A program made the translations under genes and the position numbers. 64,000 nucleotides of DNA from Halorubrum sp. CSM-61 (GTDB lineage Archaea > Halobacteriota > Halobacteria > Halobacteriales > Haloferacaceae), in contig NZ_RJJW01000005.1 of the NCBI RefSeq assembly GCF_003781945.1, positions 178,102 through 242,101 of the forward strand, written 5' to 3'. Under the pieces are notes generated by a model, which was not told where the DNA came from, made no database searches, and saw only the letters and a list, made by a program, of their open reading frames with translations. Within the stretch, counting starts at the first letter, position 1, and each line of letters begins with the position of its first letter. Positions 15,646 to 24,205 of this stretch are shown here, in pieces.

Positions 15646-17025
15646 TCAGAGGTCGATCTGTTTCGTTTCCGACGTGCTGTTGCCGTTCGCGTCCGTGACG
15701 GTGAGCGTGACGTCGTACGTCTGCCCCTGTCCGTCGCGCTCTCGGTGTCGGTGGATCCCCGACGCGGACGACCCGCTGACGGAGGTGGTTTCGGACCCTT
15801 TCCGACTGCCGCCGAGTGCGAACGCCGTTTCGACCGCGTTGAGGTCGCCGCCCGCGTCGGAGACCGCCCAGTCGACTTCGACCCACGCCCACGTCGGGTT
15901 GCCGATATCGGTGAGTTCGATGCGGTCGATCTCGGGAACGGTCTGGCCGACGTCGGTCGCGAACGTCAGGATATCCCCGGTGTCGGTGCCGCCGTCGCTG
16001 GCCTCGGCGATCGCGCGGAACTCGTAGTCCGCGCCGCTGTCGAGCCCGGTGAGTTCCTCGCTGAAACGTCCGGTCGCGGACAGGGCCTGTGGCGTCGTCG
16101 CGTTCGAGAGGCCACCGCTCGGTCCCCACTCGAAAGAGACGTCCGCGCTGTCGGCCCCGCCCAGGTCGGTCAGCGATCCGTTCAGCGTCGCGCTCGTCTC
16201 GGCGACGTCAGTGGCACCGTCGGTCGTGACCGAGAGACTCCCCCCTCCGCCGCCACCGCGGTCGTCTACTTTCGTTAACCGGTCGAACCACCGTTCGGTC
16301 CCGGATCCCCCGTAGACGAGCCAGCCGATGCCGCCCGTGGAGAACTCCTGTCCGTCCGAAATCGACGCCTCGGCGTCGATGCCGGAGATCGAGTTGAGAA
16401 GCGTGTCCTCGCCGGAGGGGTTGTACTCGTGGAGCTCGTAGGTGAACGCGTGGGCCGTCCCCGTGTCTTCGGTCTCCAAGCGGTGGCGCAGCCATCGCTC
16501 GTCTCGCGTCGTCGTGAAATCCGTGTCCACGGCGAAGTACTCGGAGGTACCGTCGACGTAGAGTCCGAGCCGCATCCGGTCGTCGCGAAGCGAGTGATCG
16601 ATCGAGTAGTGATTGTCCCGGTCCGTCTCGCTCTGGGGAAGGAAGTGGAGCCGATCGCCCGCGTCCGCTCTCGACCACGTGTACCACTCGACCGTGTCGC
16701 CGATCGAGGGGTAGGTGTCTAACCCGCTCGTCGAGTTGATGAACAGGCCGGAGCTGTTCCCCGAGTACAGCGATTGGTTTCCCTCGAAGACGGTGTCGGT
16801 GACGACGTCGAACGCGCGGGTGCTAGACGAGTAGACGTCGTCGAGCGTCGTCGTCCCATCGTACCGTTCGAAGTCCTCGATGACAGTTGACGCCGCATCG
16901 ACGCCGGTGGCGGTTCCGAGCCCGCCGAGTATCGCGCTCAGTGCGACGTAACTCCGACGAGTGATGTTGATTCCGCGTCCCTCGTTCGTCTGTTGTTTTT
17001 CGTCGCTGTTTTTCTCATTCGTCAT
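15646..17025 (-). CDS. Tat-exported protein with fibronectin-III domain
   Basis: A 459-residue protein with a twin-arginine signal (NITRRSYVALSAILGGLG). Residues of about 45-255 look like a LamG-type beta sandwich (VIEDFERYDG at the start). A GGGGGGS linker joins it to a fibronectin-III domain (DVAETSATLNGSLTDLGGAD) and a final Ig-like domain ending YDVTLTVTDANGNS. It is probably an extracellular binding or adhesive protein, folded before export. There is no C-terminal anchor. A TATA-like run lies at about 17128-17145. The binding target is unknown. Confidence 0.8.
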   Translation of the reverse strand: MTNEKNSDEKQQTNEGRGINITRRSYVALSAILGGLGTATGVDAASTVIEDFERYDGTTTLDDVYSSSTRAFDVVTDTVFEGNQSLYSGNSSGLFINSTSGLDTYPSIGDTVEWYTWSRADAGDRLHFLPQSETDRDNHYSIDHSLRDDRMRLGLYVDGTSEYFAVDTDFTTTRDERWLRHRLETEDTGTAHAFTYELHEYNPSGEDTLLNSISGIDAEASISDGQEFSTGGIGWLVYGGSGTERWFDRLTKVDDRGGGGGGSLSVTTDGATDVAETSATLNGSLTDLGGADSADVSFEWGPSGGLSNATTPQALSATGRFSEELTGLDSGADYEFRAIAEASDGGTDTGDILTFATDVGQTVPEIDRIELTDIGNPTWAWVEVDWAVSDAGGDLNAVETAFALGGSRKGSETTSVSGSSASGIHRHRERDGQGQTYDVTLTVTDANGNSTSETKQIDL

Positions 17026-17255
17026 GTCGTGTGCGTGCCCGCCAGTTGGCGTTCAACGGCCCCGTTCGGACCCTCGTTCGGCGGCCGGGTTCCGCGGCTA
17101 GCCGAATACAGCGCACATGTTCAAAAGATAAGGTGATAAAGTGAGTTCAGGCGTTCGTGACAGTCACAACGAATTATGAGGAACGCAGTCGCAGGTCATC
17201 GAGCGGAGAGAGCAGGGACTGATCGACTCCCCGTCCGTGTCGTTCGCGCCGTCGC

Positions 17256-17906
17256 CTACCAGGCCGACCACGCCGTCAGGCTCTCGTCGCGGGCGTACAC
17301 CCGCTTGCAGTCCTTGGCGTACGCGAAGTCGCCCTCGTGGTCCAGCTTCTCGTGGCGGTACTCGGGGGCGTCCTCGCGGATCTGGACGCCCTCGACCGTG
17401 AACTCCTCCTCACCGAAGACCTCCGTCTCGCCGACGGTGAACTCGTAGTCGCCGGGGACGTTCACCCGCAGCGAGCGCGTCTGGTCGGCGTTCCCGTCCT
17501 TCGGGTGGAGCGTCACCGGGACGGTGACGTTGTCGACCGAGCGGGTCCACAGCGTCTCGACGGCCTCGATGTCGGCCTCCTCGACGCGCTGCTCGGGCCC
17601 GACCTCGATCCCAGTCACTCGGACCTGCATCAGGGCGTCGGGGGAGTCGACGACGAACTCCTCGCCCGTGGCCACGTAGGTGTCCGCGGGCACGTCCATC
17701 TCGGTCGAGAACGACTCGCCGTCCTGCGAGACGACGACGGTCAGCCGGACGGTCTCCTCCTCGGGGATCTCGGCTTTGTGCGTGTGATCGCAGTCGGTAC
17801 AGCGGACGGTCGCCTGCCCGCCGGGGCGCAACACTTCGTGGACGGTCTCCTCGCCCGGCGAACACGACGGGCAGGCGAGACCGACTCGGTCTCCTGTTTC
17901 GGTCAT
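17256..17906 (-). CDS. HVO_0476-family zinc-finger protein
   Basis: A 216-residue protein with an N-terminal zinc ribbon (CPSC and CTDC) followed by a beta-rich region with PADTYVATGEEFVVD. It matches the halobacterial HVO_0476 zinc-finger family as I remember it. The role is unknown. It is divergent from prs with a 160-base shared upstream region. Confidence 0.82.
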   Translation of the reverse strand: MTETGDRVGLACPSCSPGEETVHEVLRPGGQATVRCTDCDHTHKAEIPEEETVRLTVVVSQDGESFSTEMDVPADTYVATGEEFVVDSPDALMQVRVTGIEVGPEQRVEEADIEAVETLWTRSVDNVTVPVTLHPKDGNADQTRSLRVNVPGDYEFTVGETEVFGEEEFTVEGVQIREDAPEYRHEKLDHEGDFAYAKDCKRVYARDESLTAWSAW

Positions 17907-18066
17907 TACGCCGTCGTATCCGCCGCTCGCGTAAATATCCGCCCCTGTGGCCGCGGTGCGTCACACGCTCGCGTGGGGCTCGGTCGGGGTCGTTCCGCGC
18001 GGGAGTCGCCCCGCGAAGCGTGCGAGTAAGGAAACTGGTTTACCGGTGTCTGGGGTACGGACGCCC

Positions 18067-18921
18067 ATGATCGTACCCGGATCCAGCTCACAGCTGCTCG
18101 CGGCCGCGCTCGCCGAGGAGACGGGTCGGCCGCTGGCGACCCCGACCTACGACCGGTTCCCGGACGGCGAGGGGCTCGCGGCGGTCCCCGACTTCGCGGG
18201 CGAGGAGGCCACGTTCGTCGCCGCGACCGACTCCGACGAGGCGTGGGTCGAACTGCTCCAGCTCCAGGACGCCGTCCGCGAGGCCGGCGCCGAGCGCGTG
18301 ACGACGGTGGTCCCGTACATGGGGTACGCCCGACAGGACGAGTCGTTCGGCGACGGCCAGCCCGTCTCGGCGCGGGCGATGGCGCGGGCGATCTCCACGG
18401 GGACCGACCGCGTCGTCCTCGTCAACCCCCACGAGGCCGGCGTCGCCGACTTCTACGACGTGCCCGTCGAGACGGTCGACGCCGCGAGCGTGCTCGCGGA
18501 GCCCCTGCCGGCCGCCCTCGACGACCCCCTGTTCCTCGCGCCTGACGAGGGCGCGATCGGCATCGCGGAGACGGTCCGGGACGCGTACGGCGCGGGCGAG
18601 ACCGACTACTTCGAGAAGCACCGCGACCGCGACACGGGCGAGGTCGAGGTGTCGCCCTCGGACGCCCCCGTCGAGGGCCGAGACGTGGTCGTCGTCGACG
18701 ACATCGTCGCCACCGGGTCGACGATGAGCGAGTCGGTCGCCGTGCTGAACGACCGCGGCGCGGCGCGGGTGCTCGCGGCCTGCGTCCACCCCATGCTCGC
18801 GGCCAACGCCGTGACGAAGCTCCGCGGCGCCGGCGTCGACCGGATCGTCGGCAGCGACACCCTCGAGAGAGGGTGTAGCGTCGTCAGCGTCGCGCCCGTC
18901 CTCGCCGACGCGCTCGAATAG
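18067..18921 (+). CDS. prs: Ribose-phosphate diphosphokinase (PRPP synthetase)
   Basis: A 284-residue enzyme that makes PRPP from ribose 5-phosphate and ATP. Visible motifs are the flexible ATP loop (PYMGYARQDESF) and the PRPP-binding loop (VVVVDDIVATGSTMSE). It has the short archaeal form without the bacterial allosteric insert. The ATG at 18067 begins MIVPGSSSQLLAAALAEE, the family's usual start. Downstream lies a structured element instead of a simple terminator. Confidence 0.93.
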   Translation: MIVPGSSSQLLAAALAEETGRPLATPTYDRFPDGEGLAAVPDFAGEEATFVAATDSDEAWVELLQLQDAVREAGAERVTTVVPYMGYARQDESFGDGQPVSARAMARAISTGTDRVVLVNPHEAGVADFYDVPVETVDAASVLAEPLPAALDDPLFLAPDEGAIGIAETVRDAYGAGETDYFEKHRDRDTGEVEVSPSDAPVEGRDVVVVDDIVATGSTMSESVAVLNDRGAARVLAACVHPMLAANAVTKLRGAGVDRIVGSDTLERGCSVVSVAPVLADALE

Positions 18922-18927
18922 AACCGT

Positions 18928-19290
18928 TGGTGTTGCTGTCGGCTGTTTATCGTCGATCGACGGCTCTACGGTGAAGACCTGCAAAGCCCAGCCGCTCGGC
19001 GATACGCAGGTGCCATCGATCCGACTACGAAGACCTCCAAAGCCCCAGCCGTGAGGCGGGCGCACGCTCGCCGCGCTCCTCGGTCGTTCGCGGTGCTCAC
19101 TCCCTACGGTGCTCGCGTCGCCTGCGCCCGCCTCACGGCTGCCCCTTTGAGTCCCACCCGACCGCACAGCAACCGCGCCTCACGCCTCCCCAGCCTCGTC
19201 GGCCGGCGCTTATAAGCGCCGGCCGACTCCCTCGCGCGTGCTCCTCGCGCCCTGTGGGCGCTCGGAGGCACGCGCCACCGCACCATCCTT
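18928..19290 (-). repeat. Dispersed structured element, copy 2 (reverse orientation)
   Basis: Reverse complement of the copy-1 architecture. Its 19-bp stem is 19046-19064 with 19123-19141 (58-nt loop), flanked by AAAGCCC and CCCCTTT. The second hairpin slot holds a perfect 15-bp palindrome at 19198-19227 with TTATAA at its tip. The outer stem GCGCGTGC/GCACGCGC encloses a small GCGCCC hairpin. The right-end segment GAAGACCT..AAAGCCC occurs twice (18973-18994 and 19029-19051), suggesting a nested or duplicated end. Terminal inverted repeats are not evident, so this copy may be truncated. It lies between the convergent prs and acetyltransferase genes. Confidence 0.8.
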
Positions 19291-19341
19291 TGTGTCCATC
19301 GAGCCGCTTCTGCCCGTTCTGAGAGGTTTCGACGGGGAGAT

Positions 19342-19905
19342 CTACTCTATCTCCCGGATCACCCGCGCCGGATTCCCGCCGACGACGACGCGGTCCGGCA
19401 CGTCCCCCGTGACGACCGCGCCCGAGGCGATCACCGCGCCGTCGCCGACCGTCACGCCCGGGTTGAGCACGGCGCGGCCCCCGATCCACACGTCGTCGCC
19501 GACGGTCACCGGCTCGGCGCGCTCGCGGCCCGTCGCCCGCTCTTCCGGGTCGATCGGGTGCGTCGGCGTGTAGACGTGGACGCCCGGGCCGAGCAGACAG
19601 CGGTCGCCGAAGGTTATCGGGTTGGTATCGAGGAAGACGCAGCCGTAGTTCGCGAAGAAGCCGTCGCCGACCGCGACGTTGTACCCGTAGTCGCACCGGA
19701 ACGGCGGCTGGACGACGGGGTCGTCGCCGACCGCGTCGAACAGCTCCCGCAGGAGCGTCTCACGGCGTTCCGACTCGGCCTCGGTCGTCGCGCTGAACCG
19801 CCGGGCGAGGTCGCGGGCGCGCTCCCGGTCGGCGACCAGTTCGGGCGCGCTCGGGTCGTAGAGGTCCCCGGCGAGCATCCGCTCCGTCTCGGTAGGCATA
19901 CTCAT
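19342..19905 (-). CDS. maa: Sugar O-acetyltransferase (maltose acetyltransferase type)
   Basis: A 187-residue acetyltransferase with an N-terminal Mac domain (TETERMLAGDLYDPSAPEL) and a left-handed beta-helix of hexapeptide repeats (VTVGDDVWIGGRAVLNPGVT). The catalytic His lies in VYTPTHPIDPEER. It transfers acetyl from acetyl-CoA to a sugar or related acceptor; the natural acceptor is unknown. Ten bases separate it from the upstream gene on the same strand, suggesting co-transcription. Confidence 0.87.
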   Translation of the reverse strand: MSMPTETERMLAGDLYDPSAPELVADRERARDLARRFSATTEAESERRETLLRELFDAVGDDPVVQPPFRCDYGYNVAVGDGFFANYGCVFLDTNPITFGDRCLLGPGVHVYTPTHPIDPEERATGRERAEPVTVGDDVWIGGRAVLNPGVTVGDGAVIASGAVVTGDVPDRVVVGGNPARVIREIE

Positions 19906-19914
19906 ACTCCCGTC

Positions 19915-20313
19915 TTAAACCGCCGTCACCCACGCCCGGTAGTCGTCGTCGAGCCCGTACACCTCGCGGAACGCGCGCTCGACGAACCCCGCCACGCGAT
20001 TCGCGTCCGAGCGGGCGGTGATCACGGCGTTCGTCCCCTCGGCCTCTTCCGGGCTCACCAGTTCGTCGATCCGGAACTCCGGGAACTCGCCGAGCAGCTC
20101 TTTCAGCCGGTCCAGCTCGTCGTCGGTGCAGTCCAAGATGAGCTCCGTGCCCGCGAGCTGGATCCACGGCGGCACCTCACCGCCCTCGGTGGCGTCGCTG
20201 TCGGGGTCGACGTCGACGGTCATCACGTCGCTCGACCGGGCGCGGTGGGCGGTCGCCGCGTCCGCGAACAGCTTCAGCCGCTCGTCCTCCGTCGCGGCGT
20301 CGAATCTTGTCAT
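19915..20313 (-). CDS. Conserved haloarchaeal protein, unknown function
   Basis: A 132-residue acidic cytoplasmic protein beginning MTRFDAATEDERLKLFADA. No membrane segments or catalytic motifs were recognised. The pattern of helices and strands with a conserved-looking WIQLAGTELILDC centre suggests one compact domain. It probably shares a transcript with the downstream acetyltransferase. The ATG at 20313 was preferred over one 39 bases upstream that would add an Arg-rich tail. Confidence 0.65.
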   Translation of the reverse strand: MTRFDAATEDERLKLFADAATAHRARSSDVMTVDVDPDSDATEGGEVPPWIQLAGTELILDCTDDELDRLKELLGEFPEFRIDELVSPEEAEGTNAVITARSDANRVAGFVERAFREVYGLDDDYRAWVTAV

Positions 20314-20409
20314 GCCCGCACGTCCGCGCCGCCGGCTCTTAAAAAGCCGCACCGCGCGCCGGATCGCCGCCGGCGAACGGCTCGGCCGTCGGGATCGGCC
20401 GGGCTGCCG

Positions 20410-21591
20410 TCAGCGGTCTCGGAGGACGGTCTCGCCCGGGTCGACGGTCGCCCCGGGCGACAGCGTCACCCCGGCGTTGAGGGTGCTGTTGATCCCCGTC
20501 TTTACGTCGTCGCCGCAGACGACCCCGAACTTGCGCCGCTCGGTGTTCACGCGCTCCCCCTTGACGGTCACCCGCACCGGCTCGTCGTCGTGGCGGAGGT
20601 TCGCGACCGTCGTTCCCGCGCCGAGGTTGACGCCGCGACCGAGGACGCTGTCCCCGAGGTAGGTGAGGTGGGGGACGTGCGAGTCCGCCATCACGACGCT
20701 GTTTTTCACCTCGACGGCGTGCCCGACCTTCGCGTCCGGGCCGAGGTACGTCGCCCCCCGAACGTACGCGTTCGGGCCGACGCGGGCGCCCGAGCTCACG
20801 TAGACGGGGCCCTCGACGACGGCTCCCGGTTCGATCACGGCCCCCCGCTCGACGGTGACGTGTCCGCGGAGCTCGGCGTCTGGCGAGACGTCGCCCGCGC
20901 GTCGCCCGTCCGTCTCCGGGAGCTTCCACTCGTTCGCCGCGAGCAGCTCCCACGGGCGGCCGACGTCGAGCCAGCGCTCGAACGGCACCGACGTCACGTC
21001 GAACGACTCGCAGGTCCGCTGGAGCACGTCGGTCAGCTCCATCTCCCCGCGGTCGCTCTCCTCCACGTCGAGCCACCGGAGGGCGGCCTCGGGGAAGACG
21101 TAGGCCCCGGCGTTCACGAGCTCGGACGGCGGGTCGTCGGGCTTCTCGACGACGCCGCGAACACGGTCGCCCTCGGTCTCCAACACCCCGTACGAGCTCG
21201 GGTCGTCGACGCGGAAGGAGCCGACCGCCGGCCCCGACTCGAATAGGTCCCCCAGCGAGTCGTCGTAGAGCACGTCGCCGTTTAACACCGCGAACGGCCC
21301 GTCCCGGAGGGCGTCTCGGGCGGCGCGGACCGCGTCGGCGGTCCCGCGCTGTTCGGGCTGCTCCACGAACTCGACGGGGACGGGCCACTCCCGGCCCGAG
21401 AGCGCCTCGCGGACCGCCTCGCCCTCGTACCCGACGACGACGACGACTCGCGAGGCGCCGGCGGCTATCGCCCCCTCGATGCAGTGCCCGACGAGCGGCT
21501 CCCCGGCGACGGGAAGCATCGGTTTCGGGAGGCTGTCCGTCAGCGGGCGCATCCGCGTCCCCTGTCCGGCCGCGAGTACGACGGTTTGCAC
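20410..21591 (-). CDS. glmU: GlmU-like sugar-1-phosphate nucleotidylyltransferase/acetyltransferase
   Basis: A 393-residue two-domain enzyme. The N-terminal nucleotidyltransferase has AAGQGTRMRPLTDSLPKPML and VLNGDVLYDD. The C-terminal half is a left-handed beta-helix with hexapeptide repeats and a GINSTLNAGVTLSPGA end. It would make UDP-GlcNAc or a related nucleotide sugar for surface glycans. Archaeal enzymes of this class can also be dTDP-glucose pyrophosphorylases with varied substrates, so specificity is not certain. Confidence 0.85.
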   Translation of the reverse strand: MQTVVLAAGQGTRMRPLTDSLPKPMLPVAGEPLVGHCIEGAIAAGASRVVVVVGYEGEAVREALSGREWPVPVEFVEQPEQRGTADAVRAARDALRDGPFAVLNGDVLYDDSLGDLFESGPAVGSFRVDDPSSYGVLETEGDRVRGVVEKPDDPPSELVNAGAYVFPEAALRWLDVEESDRGEMELTDVLQRTCESFDVTSVPFERWLDVGRPWELLAANEWKLPETDGRRAGDVSPDAELRGHVTVERGAVIEPGAVVEGPVYVSSGARVGPNAYVRGATYLGPDAKVGHAVEVKNSVVMADSHVPHLTYLGDSVLGRGVNLGAGTTVANLRHDDEPVRVTVKGERVNTERRKFGVVCGDDVKTGINSTLNAGVTLSPGATVDPGETVLRDR

Positions 21592-21804
21592 AGCCGGACC
21601 ACTCCGGAGAGCGACAAAGGTATTCTCCGACTATACCCGCGTTCACGGATCTCGGGCTCGCGTCGACGGAGACCCGACGCCGCCCGTTTTCGCGGGGGCG
21701 CCCGTCGATAACCGGCGAGTAACGCGACGATATTCGGACGATCTCACCGTCGAGACGGTTAGTCTGCGTATAGTAAGGCGTCGCGGGGCGGTCTCTTCGA
21801 CGAG

Positions 21805-23058
21805 ATGCGATTCGACCATCAGACGATCGACGACTCTCCTCCGTGCGGGCGCCTCTTCGTGTGCGAGCCCGTCGACCTCGTCGGCGACGGCCTCCCGGAC
21901 CTCGTCGTCGGGGGGATGGGCGCCGAGGACCTCCCGGTGTTGGGAGACCGAACGATCCCGCTCGTGGGGCGCCTGTTCCGGCGGCTCGAAAACGACCTCT
22001 TCTGGTACCAGAACCCCGGCCGGGGTAACCACGACGGCGACGCGGCGTGGACTCGTCACACCATCTCGTCGGAGTCGGACCTCCACGCCCTCGGCGCGAC
22101 GCTCGGCGACGTGAACGGGAACGGCCGGCTCGACCTCCTCGTGGGTCAGGGGTTCGGCGGGAGCGACGTGTACTGGTTCGAACAGCCCGTCGATCCCCGA
22201 GAGGAGTGGACGAAACACCTGATCGCGGACGACTTCTCGAAGTACCACGACCTCGCGTTCGGCGACGTGGACAACGACGGGGAGCCCGAGGTCGTCGGCG
22301 CGTCACAGGAGAGCGAGACGGTCTTCTACTACGACGTCCCCGACGACCCGACGCGCTCGCCGTGGCCCAGCGACTGTCTCACGGTGATCAGCCGGAACAC
22401 CAACGTCGAGGGGCTCGCGATCGCCGACCTCGACGGCGACGGCGACAACGAGCTCGTCGCCGGAACGGCGGTCTATCGGCAGACCGGCGGCACCGCGACC
22501 GACGGGGGCGCGTCCGGAGAGGCGGCCGCAGCCGACGCGACCGCCTCGTCCCCGGACGACGCCTCCGACGAGTCCGAGAGCGACGTGTCGGCCGGGTGGG
22601 AGCGGGAGCACGTCGTCACCGGCTGGGATTGGACGCGGGTCGCCGTCGGCGACGTGGACGACGACGGCGAGCCGGAGCTGGTGTTTGCGGAGGGCGACTC
22701 GCCGCTGCTCGGCGAGCACATGGGACGCGTCGCGTGGTTCGATCCGCCCGACTGGGAGGCGCACATCCTCCACGACGACCTGTACTGCCCGCACACGGTC
22801 CAGATCGCCGACTTCGACGGCAACGGCTCGCTCGACATCTACGTCGCGGAGATGGGACTCGACGAGAACGAGGAGACCGCCCAGCACGTCTTGTTCCGGA
22901 ATCAGGGCGGCGGGGAGTTCAGGGAGACCGTCGTCGAGAGCGGAGTGCCGACTCACGAGGGGAAGGCGGTCGACGTCGACGGGGACGGTCGGCCCGACCT
23001 CCTCGGGAAGTCGTTCGAACCGCACACGCACGTGGACGCCTGGTACAACCGCCCGTAA
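21805..23058 (+). CDS. FG-GAP/VCBS repeat protein
   Basis: A 417-residue protein made of FG-GAP-type repeats with calcium-site motifs: LGDVNGNGRLDLLVGQGFGG, FGDVDNDGEPEVVGAS, IADLDGDGDNELVAG, VGDVDDDGEPELVFAEG, IADFDGNGSLDIYVAEMG and VDVDGDGRPDLLGKS. It should form a beta-propeller. No signal peptide or membrane anchor is visible, which is unusual because most such proteins are extracellular. The stop and the next ATG (GT2) are one base apart, so the two are almost certainly co-transcribed. Confidence 0.85.
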   Translation: MRFDHQTIDDSPPCGRLFVCEPVDLVGDGLPDLVVGGMGAEDLPVLGDRTIPLVGRLFRRLENDLFWYQNPGRGNHDGDAAWTRHTISSESDLHALGATLGDVNGNGRLDLLVGQGFGGSDVYWFEQPVDPREEWTKHLIADDFSKYHDLAFGDVDNDGEPEVVGASQESETVFYYDVPDDPTRSPWPSDCLTVISRNTNVEGLAIADLDGDGDNELVAGTAVYRQTGGTATDGGASGEAAAADATASSPDDASDESESDVSAGWEREHVVTGWDWTRVAVGDVDDDGEPELVFAEGDSPLLGEHMGRVAWFDPPDWEAHILHDDLYCPHTVQIADFDGNGSLDIYVAEMGLDENEETAQHVLFRNQGGGEFRETVVESGVPTHEGKAVDVDGDGRPDLLGKSFEPHTHVDAWYNRP

Positions 23059-23059
23059 C

Positions 23060-24145
23060 ATGCTCGGGAACACGACCCTCCGCGACCGACTGCCGGGATT
23101 TTTAGGCGGAGCGACCGACGCCAGCGGAAACACCGACACCGGTCGAGACGCCGATCCCGACAACGATCCGGACGCCGATCCCGACAACGATCCGGACGCC
23201 GACCCCGACGACGATCCGGACGTCGATCCGCTCGTCACGGTGGTCGTCACGACGTACGACCGGCCCTCGTACCTGCGCGACTGCGTCGAGAGCGTGCTCG
23301 AACAGACGTACGAACCGATCGAGCTGGTCGTCGTCGACGACTGCTCCGACACCCCCGCGAGCGAGACGCTCGCGGAGGTCGCCACCGAGTCGCTGGCCGG
23401 GTATCGGTGCGTCCGACACCGGACGAACCGCGGCGTCAACGCGGCGCGGAACACGGGCGTCGAGGCCGGAACGGGGGACTACGTCGCCTTCCTCGACGAC
23501 GACGACCGGTGGGTCCCGGAGAAGGTCGAGCGGCAGGTGAAGGCGTTCGAGGCGGCCGGCGAGGACGTCGGCGTCGTCTACTGCGGGCTGCAGGCGATCC
23601 ACGAGGACTGCGTCCGCGAGGAGCTGCCGCCGCGGATCGACGGCGATCTGACGAAGGCGCTGCTGTGTCGGAACGTGGTCGGGTCGATGTCCGTCGTGAT
23701 GGTCCGGACGGACGTCGCGGAGGCGGTCCCGTTCGACGAGGAGTTCGAGGCGTGGGCCGATCTGGAGTGGTTCGTCCGCGTCTCCCAGCGGGCCGCGTTC
23801 GCCCGGCTTCCCGAGCCGCTCGTCGTCTACGAGTACACGTCGCACGGGCGGCTGAGCGACGACTTCGAGAAGAAGCGCCGCGGCTACGACAGCTTCCTCG
23901 AGCGGTTCGACGACGTCGCGGCGGCGTACGGTCGGCCCTTCCGTCGGAAGATGCGGGCGTGGGCCGCGTACCGAGCCGGGTCGTCGGCGCTGTACACCGG
24001 CAACTACGGCGAGGCCCGCCGGCTCCTGTTCACCGCGGTCGCGCGGTACCCGCTGGAGCCGCGGTTCCTCACGTACCTGCTCGCGTCGCTGGGGGGTCGG
24101 TCTACGCACCGCCTGGCGCGCGGGCTCTCGCGGTCGCTCGGGTGA
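23060..24145 (+). CDS. Family 2 glycosyltransferase with repeat-rich N terminus
   Basis: A 361-residue GT2 (GT-A fold). After an unusual Asp/Pro-rich N-terminal tract of about 30 residues encoded by a 24-bp tandem repeat, the catalytic domain begins VTVVVTTYDRPSYL and has VVDDCSD and the DXD-like FLDDDDRW. A C-terminal helical region of about 100 residues follows. It transfers a sugar from a nucleotide donor, probably in surface-polysaccharide or N-glycan synthesis. It follows the FG-GAP gene without a gap. Confidence 0.87.
   Translation: MLGNTTLRDRLPGFLGGATDASGNTDTGRDADPDNDPDADPDNDPDADPDDDPDVDPLVTVVVTTYDRPSYLRDCVESVLEQTYEPIELVVVDDCSDTPASETLAEVATESLAGYRCVRHRTNRGVNAARNTGVEAGTGDYVAFLDDDDRWVPEKVERQVKAFEAAGEDVGVVYCGLQAIHEDCVREELPPRIDGDLTKALLCRNVVGSMSVVMVRTDVAEAVPFDEEFEAWADLEWFVRVSQRAAFARLPEPLVVYEYTSHGRLSDDFEKKRRGYDSFLERFDDVAAAYGRPFRRKMRAWAAYRAGSSALYTGNYGEARRLLFTAVARYPLEPRFLTYLLASLGGRSTHRLARGLSRSLG
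23147..23218 (+). repeat. 24-bp tandem repeat, three units, within GT2 coding sequence
   Basis: Three in-frame units encode (D/A)DPDNDP-type repeats. The first two units are identical and the third differs at two bases. Being a multiple of three, the copy number can change without frameshift. Confidence 0.85.
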
Positions 24146-24205
24146 CCGGCGGTTCGGGGCGTTACCCGACGCCTACCTTTGGCTCCCTGCGCGAAAGGGG
24201 CTCGC

